Of a stretch of 64,000 bases of DNA, positions 1 through 8,001 are shown piece by piece. Position 1 is the first letter of the stretch. Each line of letters starts with the position of its first letter. The position numbers and the translations under genes were made by a program. Location of the stretch: the NCBI GenBank assembly GCA_964560765.1, contig CAZLMG010000015.1:1-64000 (forward strand), written 5' to 3'. Under the pieces are notes generated by a model. That model did not search any database and was not told the DNA's origin. It saw nothing but the letters and a program-made list of their open reading frames with translations. The DNA comes from CAZLMG01 sp964560765 (GTDB lineage Bacteria > Bdellovibrionota_B > Oligoflexia > Oligoflexales > CAZLMG01).

Positions 1-1308
1 ATCTTCCGCGTCGAGGGGCAGGTCGATGGCTTCGGGGGTATCTTCCGCGTCGAGGCTCAGGTCGGAGTCGAGTTGCGACACGGTCTCGTCGATCAGAGGA
101 TCTGCGAACGACTGAGCGGCCTCCAAATCTAGCGTTGGATCCAGCGGAATGCCTAGGTCGTCATCTTCCTCAATGTTCATGACCGTCGCTGCCACCTGTG
201 TGGTTGGCTCTTCGTCAAGGAGTGCATCGGCGGTCTCTGGGGCCTCCAGATCCTTCAGAAAGTCATCTGAGACCTCATCAGCTTTCATTTCGTCTAGGTC
301 ACCTAATAGATCATCTTCAACGGTAGAAATACCAGTTACAGAACTGACATCATTAGCCAATGCCGACGGGTCACCTAAATCCATAATATCGGCGCCAGCC
401 GCGTCGACGTTGTCAGCTGGCGTGTCGTCAAATCCAGCTAGTGGGTCAGCCAAGTCTGATGTGTCATCTAAGCTGTCATCGAGGCTGACCTCCAGACTGT
501 CGTCAAGAAGTTCCGCATTTCCTGAGTTGGACTCGTCCAAACTCAGTTCTTCGAGAGACGAGTGGGGGTTGTCGTCGGACAAGTCTAAATCGTCAGCATC
601 ACTCAAAGCGAGTCCGTCGGCCGCCATGGAATCATCGGCGGCATCAATGGTCACTGCAACTTTTACCGGGGCGAACATGTCAGTCATGGTTCCAGCCCCC
701 GCATCCGCAGGTACTGAGCTGGTCGAAGCCGCAGCCTTTCGATCCGCAGAAAAGCCTGGAGCTGCAGCAGCTGGGGTATCGCTTTCTGTTTCGACATCCG
801 CGTCCATGTACAGAGCTCGCGAAGCGGTATCGGCATGGCTGCGCATGAACTCCTCAAGCTCCGTCGTGCGCGGTTGAAAATTGGGTAACAGTCGTCCTAA
901 GACGCGATGTACTTCCGAAATGGGCGCAACTTTGGCGTGAATTCGATAACCCGTAAAGAATTCGAGCTGGCGAATGACGCCGCGATCCAGTGGATCGGCC
1001 ATGGCAACCGTCAGTATGTCGCCTTGAATGCTAAGGGGAATGACTTCGAGGCGTTGCATCAGGTTTTGATCAAGGGCTCCGAGTGCATGCGGGTTGATGG
1101 CCCGCTGCAAATCAGCCGGGGCGCGCTCGAGTTGACCTCGCTCGACCAGAATGGTTGCAAGTTCCTCTTCATCCAGCAAGCCCAGCGCCAAAACCCCTCG
1201 TGCAAACGCTGCCGGACCTTGGCCGCAGGTACGTCGAATTGTGGTTCGGTCGCGATCGGTCAATAGACCTTCAGCGGTTAAAATCGATCCGAGTCCGGAA
1301 CTTCTCAT
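1..1308 (-). CDS. MshEN-domain protein with acidic tail, partial (3' end beyond window)
   Basis: The reverse strand is open from an ATG at 1308 to the window edge (436 codons, no stop). Residues 1 to about 140 read as a GspE/MshE N-terminal (MshEN) domain, with LGSILTAEGLL near the start and a block around LTVAMADPLDRG followed by FFTGYRI, the usual 'vAm.dP.d...tG' signature. In type II secretion and type IV pilus ATPases this domain docks partners or binds nucleotides such as c-di-GMP. From about residue 190 to the edge the protein becomes Asp/Glu/Ser/Leu-rich low complexity with LSLDAED-like units. That tail is unlike a GspE ATPase, so this is probably a stand-alone MshEN regulator or scaffold. 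The second half of the domain's nucleotide-binding motif looks degenerate. The C-terminus is not visible. The plus-strand reading frame over the same bases is Ser-rich and looks like a shadow. Confidence 0.75.
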   Translation of the reverse strand, partial: MRSSGLGSILTAEGLLTDRDRTTIRRTCGQGPAAFARGVLALGLLDEEELATILVERGQLERAPADLQRAINPHALGALDQNLMQRLEVIPLSIQGDILTVAMADPLDRGVIRQLEFFTGYRIHAKVAPISEVHRVLGRLLPNFQPRTTELEEFMRSHADTASRALYMDADVETESDTPAAAAPGFSADRKAAASTSSVPADAGAGTMTDMFAPVKVAVTIDAADDSMAADGLALSDADDLDLSDDNPHSSLEELSLDESNSGNAELLDDSLEVSLDDSLDDTSDLADPLAGFDDTPADNVDAAGADIMDLGDPSALANDVSSVTGISTVEDDLLGDLDEMKADEVSDDFLKDLEAPETADALLDEEPTTQVAATVMNIEEDDDLGIPLDPTLDLEAAQSFADPLIDETVSQLDSDLSLDAEDTPEAIDLPLDAED

Positions 1309-1453
1309 GATAATTGGCCTAATTCGGGTTTTGCGGAATGCCGCGGAAATCGTGCTGGGTGAAGATTCCCCTTTTAATTAGGATATCACACCTTTATCAT
1401 GGGCAGCACGGATTCACCCAGCAGAGCCCAGCAACGTTGCGGCAGAGGTTTTC

Positions 1454-2293
1454 ATGTCTACAAATCAGAAGAATTTGCGAAAAGATCTTAAGGCCCCTGA
1501 CAAGTTTCAGGTTTCAGTGGCTAAGGGTTTCACCTGGACACGTGAACACAGTGTTGTGGTTGCGGGTATTGCGGGTGCTCTTGTGGCGATATTTGGCGGT
1601 TGGGCTTTGTGGAAGAACTATCAAGACAGCCAAACCATCGAGCGACAGGCAGCTTTGGCCGTTATCGATGTGGAGTTTGATAAAGAGACCGAGGCGGCAG
1701 AGAAAAGCCGCGAGGTGTTTCGGCGTGAGTTAGAGTTGCTCAGTTTGGCAGCTGACCCGGCGGCAAAGGAAAAGTCGCCTGCAGCTGACACGAGCAAGCG
1801 CGATGCGCTGGAGACAAAGATTCGAAGCATCAAGGCCGATCACTCAGCAACGGCCAGCAAGTACGCAGACTTTGCGGCAAAACATGCGGGAACACCGGAA
1901 GGTTGGGTGGCTTCCATGCGCGCGGCCAGCGTCAAGATTACCGGGCGCCAGTGGGATGAAGCGGCGACCTTACTGAAAAGTGTTTTGGACCAATCTTCCG
2001 GGCATGAGTTTTTCCAGACTCACGCGCGAGCGAGCTACGTCGCCGTCTTGGAAGAGCAGGGCAAGTTGACAGAGGCCTTGGCCGAGGCTGAGCAGTTGCT
2101 AAAGATTAGTAACGAGCAGACGAAGCCTGCGGCGTTACTTTTGCAGGGTCGCCTGCAATTGGCCAATAAGCAGCTTGATCAAGCCAAGAAAACTTTGGAT
2201 GAACTCATTGAGAAGCATGGTAGTACTCAAGAGGCAGATAAAGCTCGAACCATGCGCGCCATCATGCCCATGCTTGCAACCTCGTCGAGTTGA
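1454..2293 (+). CDS. YfgM-like TPR membrane protein
   Basis: A 279-residue protein with a short cytoplasmic N-terminus, one membrane segment at about residues 33-54 (VVVAGIAGALVAIFGGWALW), then a soluble Lys/Glu/Ala-rich helical region that ends in tetratricopeptide-like repeats (about residues 130-270). This layout matches the YfgM family (DUF2133/TPR_21), inner-membrane proteins that bind SecYEG and periplasmic chaperones in enterobacteria. The next gene, 18 bp downstream, encodes a BamB-like beta-propeller, the same order as yfgM-bamB in E. coli, which supports the call. Residues 75-125 contain a charged, probably coiled-coil insertion. The ATG at 1454 gives the best topology. The exact role in this organism is inferred. 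Confidence 0.7.
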   Translation: MSTNQKNLRKDLKAPDKFQVSVAKGFTWTREHSVVVAGIAGALVAIFGGWALWKNYQDSQTIERQAALAVIDVEFDKETEAAEKSREVFRRELELLSLAADPAAKEKSPAADTSKRDALETKIRSIKADHSATASKYADFAAKHAGTPEGWVASMRAASVKITGRQWDEAATLLKSVLDQSSGHEFFQTHARASYVAVLEEQGKLTEALAEAEQLLKISNEQTKPAALLLQGRLQLANKQLDQAKKTLDELIEKHGSTQEADKARTMRAIMPMLATSSS

Positions 2294-2311
2294 TCAGGGA
2301 AGTTATTTTTG

Positions 2312-3418
2312 ATGTGTAAATTCTCGCCCCTAAGGCTTGTGGGTCTTTTTTCAGCGGTAGCGGTCCTTGCGGGTGCCGCCGCTCCTGAGCGACCTTTTCG
2401 ATCTTCGTACGTCATGATCAATGATGCTTTGGATCGGGTTAAACCTCTGGCTCCACACGATCGCAGTGGATGGGCCATGGGCGCTGATATGCTTATTGGT
2501 CCTTACGATGACGAATGGGTAGTTGGCTACTCCATGAGCGGCAAGCGCCCTATGTGGTGGATTCCGGCGCCTTCTCCCCTCGCAGCGCCCGTGACGATGC
2601 TAGGCAGCTGGGTCATGCTTGGTTACCGTGATGGCAAGTTAGCAAAAGTCGATGCGGTTTCCGGTAAGGTTGCCTGGGAGACGACGGTCGACTCTTTTGT
2701 CTCGCGACGCTCCGCCCTTGCGGGTGCAATTTTGGTCATAGTCACAGCTAGACAACAGGTCTATGGCATTGATTTCCAGACGGGCGCCACTCGTTGGCTT
2801 TACGATCCGGGTGCCCCGGAAAACATCGTCGTGCAATATGCGGCCGCACCACTTGCCACTGCCGATCGAGTTTATGTGGGTACGGCAAATGGCGAGATTC
2901 ATGCGCTACAGACAGACTCTGGCAAATTATTGTGGGCAACCAGTCCTGACATCGTTGAGGGGCGTTTTCATGACGTCGTCGGCGACATCGTCTTGCATGG
3001 AGATCGAGTTATTGTCTCCCGTTACGATGGGCTCGTCGCGTCTCTCATCGTCGACGAAGAGCTGCCGCGTGTTAGCTGGAAGGAGCAACTGCCGACGGTA
3101 ACGACATCTACCTATCGCAACGGGCGGGTTTACCTCGGTACTTTGGGTGGCCAAGTTTATGCGTATAACGCTGGCACAGGCAAAATCGTTTGGACCGCTG
3201 AAACCGGGCAAACTGTTGCGTTCTTAACAGCGACCGAAGAAGGTATCTTGGCTTCGGGAAGTCAAGGTCGAATCACGTATTTGGATGCGGATCAGGGCAA
3301 GATGCGTTGGCATGATGATATAGCTGGTGCGCCGACGACTCCTCCCTTGGTCGTCGATAAGCATGTTTTTGTTGTTTCTGGCATGAAGGCAATCTACGGC
3401 TATCAAGTGAGCCGCTAA
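2312..3418 (+). CDS. bamB: BamB-like PQQ-repeat beta-propeller lipoprotein/exported protein
   Basis: A protein of about 368 residues with a signal peptide (CKFSPLRLVGLFSAVAVLAG) followed by repeated PQQ-type blades: GKLAKVDAVSGKVAWET, VYGIDFQTGATRWLYD, EIHALQTDSGKLLWA, VYAYNAGTGKIVWTAE and ITYLDADQGKMRWHDD. BamB is the propeller subunit of the BAM complex that folds outer-membrane proteins. The location after a YfgM-like gene and the lack of dehydrogenase active-site features favour BamB over a quinoprotein enzyme. A TTG codon directly before the ATG at 2312 could also start the frame. No convincing lipobox Cys was seen after the signal peptide, so lipidation is uncertain. The stop lies 2 bp before the next gene, so these genes are probably co-transcribed. 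Confidence 0.75.
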   Translation: MCKFSPLRLVGLFSAVAVLAGAAAPERPFRSSYVMINDALDRVKPLAPHDRSGWAMGADMLIGPYDDEWVVGYSMSGKRPMWWIPAPSPLAAPVTMLGSWVMLGYRDGKLAKVDAVSGKVAWETTVDSFVSRRSALAGAILVIVTARQQVYGIDFQTGATRWLYDPGAPENIVVQYAAAPLATADRVYVGTANGEIHALQTDSGKLLWATSPDIVEGRFHDVVGDIVLHGDRVIVSRYDGLVASLIVDEELPRVSWKEQLPTVTTSTYRNGRVYLGTLGGQVYAYNAGTGKIVWTAETGQTVAFLTATEEGILASGSQGRITYLDADQGKMRWHDDIAGAPTTPPLVVDKHVFVVSGMKAIYGYQVSR

Positions 3419-3420
3419 CC

Positions 3421-4533
3421 ATGTCAGAGCTTCCCAAGCATGTGTTTGTTGTTATTTTGGCTGGGGGTAGCGGCACGCGCTTCTGGCCGAAGTCACGGCA
3501 TGCCACTCCCAAGCAGCTTTGTGCCATTGGCGACAAGCAGCGCACGATGCTTGAGCAGACCCTGGATCGCTTAGATGGGTTTGTGCCGAAAGACCGCATC
3601 CTCATCGTGACCCATCGGGATCAGGCGGCCAGCACCGAGGCCCTCGTCGGCGCGCGCGTATTCGGCATCATTGCCGAACCTGAGGCTCGCAACACGGCGA
3701 ATGCTTTGGGTATCGCCGCTCTGGAAATCGAAAGGCTGGCGCAGGCGCGTCATTTGGCGAATCCTGTGATGATTTCGCTGCATGCTGATCACGTCATTAC
3801 CCATGTGGACCAGTTTCGACAGGACCTGGTTTCTGCAATTCAGGTTGCCGAACGTGACCTACTGACGCTGATCGGAATCCGCCCTCGATACCCGGAGACG
3901 GGATTTGGCTATATCGAGCGCGGCAAGCCGCTCGATGTTCCAGGTGCTGCCTGTGCTTTTATGGTGCAAAGCTTCCGAGAGAAGCCACCGATCGACCTAG
4001 CTCGGGAATATGTTCAAAGCGGCCGGTTCTTTTGGAACGCGGGTCTTTTTGTCTGGCGTAATGCCATCCTCCTCCAGGAGTTGGAGCAGCGCTTGCCCAC
4101 AACTTTGACTACGCTCCGCTCCGTGAAGCGAGCCGACGATGGCAGTTTTGTCGGTGCCGACACTCATTCGTTGGCGGCAGCATACAAAGTCCTACCAAAG
4201 ATCTCCATTGACAATGCGGTCCTCGAGACCAGTACGCGCGTGGCCGTGCTGGAAACAGATTTTGGTTGGCAGGACGTTGGGAGTTGGGACGCGCTCGCGC
4301 AATGCTTTCCTGCTGATGCCGCCGGCAATATACACTATGGCGACAGCGTATTGTTGGATTGCAAGGGCACTACTGTCGATACTGACGGTTTTTTTGTAGC
4401 AGGTCTGGGATTAACCGATATGGTCGTCGTAGTGGCTAAGGGTGCCGTGCTTGTATGCCCGAAGGATCGGGCCCAAGACGTGAAGGATATCGTCGCCTAT
4501 CTCAAAAAGCATCAACGCTTCGAGCTAACGTAA
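3421..4533 (+). CDS. manC: mannose-1-phosphate guanylyltransferase
   Basis: This 370-residue enzyme has the nucleotidyltransferase signature LAGGSGTRFWPKSR at about residues 13-26, followed by PKQL, a conserved FREKP around residue 188, and FWNAGLFVWR, typical of enzymes that make GDP-mannose from mannose-1-phosphate and GTP. It lacks the C-terminal cupin isomerase domain of bifunctional ManC/AlgA (about 480 residues), so it is predicted to be monofunctional. GDP-mannose would feed polysaccharide, LPS or glycan synthesis. The gene starts 2 bp after the BamB-like gene and probably shares its transcript, which links envelope assembly with surface sugar supply. A close alternative is a GDP-linked nucleotidyltransferase with another hexose-1-phosphate, but the motifs fit GMP best. 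Confidence 0.88.
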   Translation: MSELPKHVFVVILAGGSGTRFWPKSRHATPKQLCAIGDKQRTMLEQTLDRLDGFVPKDRILIVTHRDQAASTEALVGARVFGIIAEPEARNTANALGIAALEIERLAQARHLANPVMISLHADHVITHVDQFRQDLVSAIQVAERDLLTLIGIRPRYPETGFGYIERGKPLDVPGAACAFMVQSFREKPPIDLAREYVQSGRFFWNAGLFVWRNAILLQELEQRLPTTLTTLRSVKRADDGSFVGADTHSLAAAYKVLPKISIDNAVLETSTRVAVLETDFGWQDVGSWDALAQCFPADAAGNIHYGDSVLLDCKGTTVDTDGFFVAGLGLTDMVVVVAKGAVLVCPKDRAQDVKDIVAYLKKHQRFELT

Positions 4534-4539
4534 ACCGCA

Positions 4540-5907
4540 CTATGTCCCATCGGGAGCTACCAGTCGACTGATCTGAACTGGCGATATTCGGTTCTGCATC
4601 AAATGCTCAAAAGTAAACAGGGCGGAAGCCTTGAGATAAGTCGGAGCTAATGGATAGCGCGCCAGCGCGTGCGACATTTCTGCGCCAAGGGCTCGCAGCC
4701 GATCGGCAGCCTCTTTGTCGATTTCGAGAGTGGCTCGATAGGCATCATTGAATAGGTGGCTCAAATACCACAAGCAGTACGGGAAGATTGCGTTGTTCTT
4801 GGTTTCCACGCAGTAGTTTTGCCATGCCAATATGGTTGGTTCGATATCCCCCTGTAGTGGCAACGAGAGTAACTTGGCTTGTAAATTCGGCAGCCTGGTC
4901 GGAAGTCGCAACTGTTGCTTGAGGTGGTCTATGGGAGGGTTCCAGGTATTGGCATCATGCACGTCCTGGGCCAATGGCATGGTCAATTTCGAGGGAGAGT
5001 GATCGGCGGGAATGGTGAGAGCATGTAAATTTCCCGGTGCATAGAAAAGCCTGGGGTCAAGGCTGCTTCCATCATTGCGACCGGCAAAGAAGTAGACTGT
5101 TTGTCGCTGTCGATCAAAGCCGCTTAAAGATAGCCAGAGATTGGCCACCCCTCCCGCGATGCCAATGGCGTCGCGTCCGAGTACGCGGTCTAGCAAATTA
5201 ATTGTACGATCTTCGAGTAGATCCCAGAGGTAAAGGCCATCGTTATAGCGGGAGCTGCCGGTGGCCGAATAGATGATCTGATACCCGCTCGGCAGCCAAA
5301 GAAATTCCTCGACCATGTCATGTCTAGCCATCATGAACAGGTTGCGTCGTTGTCGGTGATTGACTAATAACTGTCGGGCACCATCACGTACACTGAGAAA
5401 GATTCGCGCGTGCCATTGTTGATTAGGAGAATCGGTCCCGTACAGCATGGCAGGAGAATAGGGCAAGAGACTCGGTCCGTTGACAAAATCAGGGGTCGGT
5501 GCGGGTCCATCCAGAACATTCCACGAGACCAGTCCTTGGTCTTCTTGGTCGAGCACCGTGTTCTGATTGCCATCCGAGCCAAACGAACGCAGCAAGAAGT
5601 TGTCGCTATCGAGGCGGACATACTGCAATGGCTCACCATAGGCATCATAGGCCGAAAGTGCTTTCTTGACGAAACGCGAATAGGCGCGCAGTTCTGTTAG
5701 TGACTCTGGCACTTCCCCAAACTCGGCTCGAAACCACTGAATCAATGCATGCGCATTGTGCAGTTTGGAGCGATTTTGTCGGTCCGCGCGTTTAGCTCCC
5801 GGACTTTGCGGAATAGCTAAAATCCACAAAATCGGCAGTGTCCATGCCAAAACCAGAATTCCGATGCGCTGGTAGGTTTGGAGTGCAACATTTTGCCCTG
5901 AATTCAA
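4540..5907 (-). CDS. membrane-anchored protein with pseudopilin-like (GspG-type) segment
   Basis: A 455-residue protein beginning at TTG 5907 with an AAGGAAAGG ribosome site about 8 bases upstream. One membrane helix lies at residues about 14-34 (RIGILVLAWTLPILWILAIP). Residues 45-115 resemble the periplasmic part of a type II secretion major pseudopilin: a helix, then DAYGEPLQYV, FLLRSFGSDG and a Gln/Asp-rich loop, comparable with the 'DPWGNPY...SYGADG' block of GspG. No prepilin-peptidase cleavage motif (G-F-x-x-x-E) precedes the helix, so it is not an ordinary pseudopilin. The remaining 330 residues are soluble and unrecognised, with strand-rich stretches in the first half and a helical C-terminus. 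It converges on manC with 6 bp between stops. Function unknown. Confidence 0.6.
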   Translation of the reverse strand: MNSGQNVALQTYQRIGILVLAWTLPILWILAIPQSPGAKRADRQNRSKLHNAHALIQWFRAEFGEVPESLTELRAYSRFVKKALSAYDAYGEPLQYVRLDSDNFLLRSFGSDGNQNTVLDQEDQGLVSWNVLDGPAPTPDFVNGPSLLPYSPAMLYGTDSPNQQWHARIFLSVRDGARQLLVNHRQRRNLFMMARHDMVEEFLWLPSGYQIIYSATGSSRYNDGLYLWDLLEDRTINLLDRVLGRDAIGIAGGVANLWLSLSGFDRQRQTVYFFAGRNDGSSLDPRLFYAPGNLHALTIPADHSPSKLTMPLAQDVHDANTWNPPIDHLKQQLRLPTRLPNLQAKLLSLPLQGDIEPTILAWQNYCVETKNNAIFPYCLWYLSHLFNDAYRATLEIDKEAADRLRALGAEMSHALARYPLAPTYLKASALFTFEHLMQNRISPVQISRLVAPDGT

Positions 5908-6021
5908 AGGGTAAACCTTTCCTTGTCGGCAAGATTTGGGCCGACGGCCGCGGTCGGGTATAATTTACTCATACACCCGAAAACTGATCAGCTTGCGCCA
6001 ATACCTCCGGGAGCGTGTTTT

Positions 6022-6702
6022 ATGTTCATTCGTAACTTAACCCGCAGCATGCACAGCCCGCCGCAAAGTTTCTATGGAGTCATCATACTGATCTTTGGCT
6101 TGGCTGGGCAAGCATGGGCCGCAACGACAGCTCCTATTGGCTCGGCGGCGACAGAATCCGCCACACTGCAAGCTGGCGACAAGTTCGAGCCGCAAGTGAA
6201 GCAAGCGATCCCCATGTTTAAGTCGCAGGTTCGACCGGCCCGCGTTCGCATCGGCGTGGAACTGACTCCCTACCGTCGAATGCTGGTGAAGAAAGTGGAT
6301 GGGCAAACTGAAGCTAGTTACGTTGCGATGGAGTCCATGCGTCATACCCTGCGAGCGCGCCTTGATCAGAGCAATCACTTCTATGTCGGTGATTACCACA
6401 TCACGACCGAACCGCTATCTTGGAATGCCAAGACACAACAATACAAAACGCGAATCAACATTGCGCAACGCTATGGCGCGGCGGGCAATCTTGAGGAGTC
6501 TGTTGGCACGATGACGGTCGAGGGTCAGTTACAAGGAAGTGCACGCATCTATGATCTACAGGCGAAGGCGCAGCAGCGCTTTCGTGCAAAATCTGGTCAA
6601 AATCAATTAGACGTACAAATCATGACACCTGTCGGCCGAGATCTACCTATGGCAAGTGGTAGTGAAACCGGCACGCCCAAGGCCGCTGAACGGTCATTAT
6701 GA
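6022..6702 (+). CDS. exported protein of unknown function
   Basis: A 226-residue protein from the ATG at 6022, which has a GGGAG site at a good distance. The frame is open upstream to a TTG at 5923, but only the 6022 start gives a clean signal peptide (FYGVIILIFGLAGQAWA, cleavage near residue 34). The mature part is basic with alternating polar and hydrophobic residues, suggesting a soluble beta-rich periplasmic domain, e.g. RVRIGVELTPYRRMLVKKVD and HFYVGDYHITTEPLSW. I do not recognise a family. It is divergent from the pseudopilin-like gene, with about 110 bp between the starts. Confidence 0.6.
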   Translation: MFIRNLTRSMHSPPQSFYGVIILIFGLAGQAWAATTAPIGSAATESATLQAGDKFEPQVKQAIPMFKSQVRPARVRIGVELTPYRRMLVKKVDGQTEASYVAMESMRHTLRARLDQSNHFYVGDYHITTEPLSWNAKTQQYKTRINIAQRYGAAGNLEESVGTMTVEGQLQGSARIYDLQAKAQQRFRAKSGQNQLDVQIMTPVGRDLPMASGSETGTPKAAERSL

Positions 6703-6932
6703 CGGCGGAAGTAGGTTGAGAAAATGCCAAGTCCACATATAGCGGCGTCAAGCATTCGTTTGCATTCCGATACAGCCTAACATTTTAGCCGACATGCATT
6801 TAGTGAATGAGAACGTCGTTTTACGTGTTCTTTTTCGTATATTAACTTTGTCCCGCGCGTGCGGTTTGGTACGATCTTATCAACACCTCATTTGGGTTTT
6901 TATCATCGATGGTTGTTCAAGGAGATCGCGCA

Positions 6933-7838
6933 ATGGCAAGATCGTACAAGAACATGTTAACCAGCGCCTTTTGCGCTCTAGTTTTCGCCGGCACGGCAGA
7001 TGCCGCCAGGATTAGCTTCGCGACATTTAACATCAAATTTTATGGTTCGGGCGGCGCCACACAGGGCACAGGCGGCGACGAGCAGCGCGACCAAGACCTG
7101 CGGACTTTTCTCGATACAAAATTGCATGATGTGGATGTCATCGCATTTCAGGAGATCGTTGATGTCGAACGATTTACATCTCGCGTCATCGGCAGTCGGT
7201 ATCGCTGCTACTCATACCAACACGAGCACAAGAACCACCAGCATGTGGTCATTTGCACCCGCCCATCGCTAGGATTTCGCAAAGTGCGCAACGATAATAA
7301 TTTTATCGTTGAGGAGTTGGCACTTTCAGCGCGTTATCGGCCGGCAGTGTATGGTGTTGTAACCGATAACAAGGGGCGTGCATTGATTCAAGTGGCGGCG
7401 GTGCACCTAAAGGCCATGCCTGAATTTTCTGATGTGCGAAAGCAACAGGCAAAGATCTTAGCCGATGCGCTCACCAAATCGGGCGAGAATGTGCCGACAC
7501 TGGTTACCGGTGACTTCAATACTTTCGAAGACGATCACGAGTTGATTCAGACTGTTTTTGGTCGTAAGCAGCTGAACTTGTCACATGTCGATTTCGCCGA
7601 CCCATTTACCTACCGAACGCAACGTTACAAGAATAAATTTGACCGCTTTTGGGTGACTGCAGGAACGCGCATCTCTCGAGCGCCCGTTGTTTGGCGAGTC
7701 TGTAACGACCCACTTCTGGCGGATGTAAATGATTGGGACGACGAGGGCACAGATGGTCCGGATCCATTTGCTGACCTTGAGTATTACAATGAATATATTT
7801 CAGATCATTGCCCTGTCAAAGTAGAGCTAGATCTATGA
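6933..7838 (+). CDS. exported endonuclease/exonuclease/phosphatase-family protein
   Basis: A 301-residue protein. The ATG at 6933 is preceded by AAGGAG 8 bases upstream, making it a better start than the ATG at 6909. It has a signal peptide ending near AGTADA. The EEP (DNase I-like) fold is shown by the ordered motifs FATFNIKFYG, DVIAFQEIVD (metal-binding Glu), VTGDFNTFEDDHE (catalytic Asp/Asn) and SDHCPVKVEL (catalytic Asp-His) at the C-terminus. Such proteins hydrolyse phosphodiester bonds in nucleic acids or phospholipids. The exported form suggests extracellular or periplasmic DNA/RNA degradation, but the substrate cannot be read from the sequence. A strong intrinsic terminator follows 28 bp downstream. 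Confidence 0.85.
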   Translation: MARSYKNMLTSAFCALVFAGTADAARISFATFNIKFYGSGGATQGTGGDEQRDQDLRTFLDTKLHDVDVIAFQEIVDVERFTSRVIGSRYRCYSYQHEHKNHQHVVICTRPSLGFRKVRNDNNFIVEELALSARYRPAVYGVVTDNKGRALIQVAAVHLKAMPEFSDVRKQQAKILADALTKSGENVPTLVTGDFNTFEDDHELIQTVFGRKQLNLSHVDFADPFTYRTQRYKNKFDRFWVTAGTRISRAPVVWRVCNDPLLADVNDWDDEGTDGPDPFADLEYYNEYISDHCPVKVELDL

Positions 7839-7866
7839 GTTAGTTTCCGATCTTGTACACTTCAGA

Positions 7867-7894
7867 GGATGCACCAAGGTGCATCCTTTTTTTT
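7867..7894 (+). terminator. rho-independent terminator after the EEP gene
   Basis: The arms GGATGCAC and GTGCATCC form a perfect 8 bp stem around a CAAG loop and are followed directly by eight T residues. It lies 28 bp after the stop of the exported endonuclease-family gene. This is the clearest intrinsic terminator in the window. Confidence 0.92.
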
Positions 7895-8001
7895 ACCCAT
7901 TTTTGCCCTTAGCCACTGCTCCACGTACAATGTAGAAACAGCGTTGGTCACTTGCAGGGCGCAGCGCGGCAAACTTCGTAAGTCACTTGGAGTCAAACCT
8001 T

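Noticed and set aside
149..877. Plus-strand Ser-rich frame of about 240 codons at the left edge
   Set aside because: It is the complement of an acidic Asp/Glu/Leu-rich minus-strand gene with a recognisable MshEN domain; the Ser-rich product is a typical shadow.
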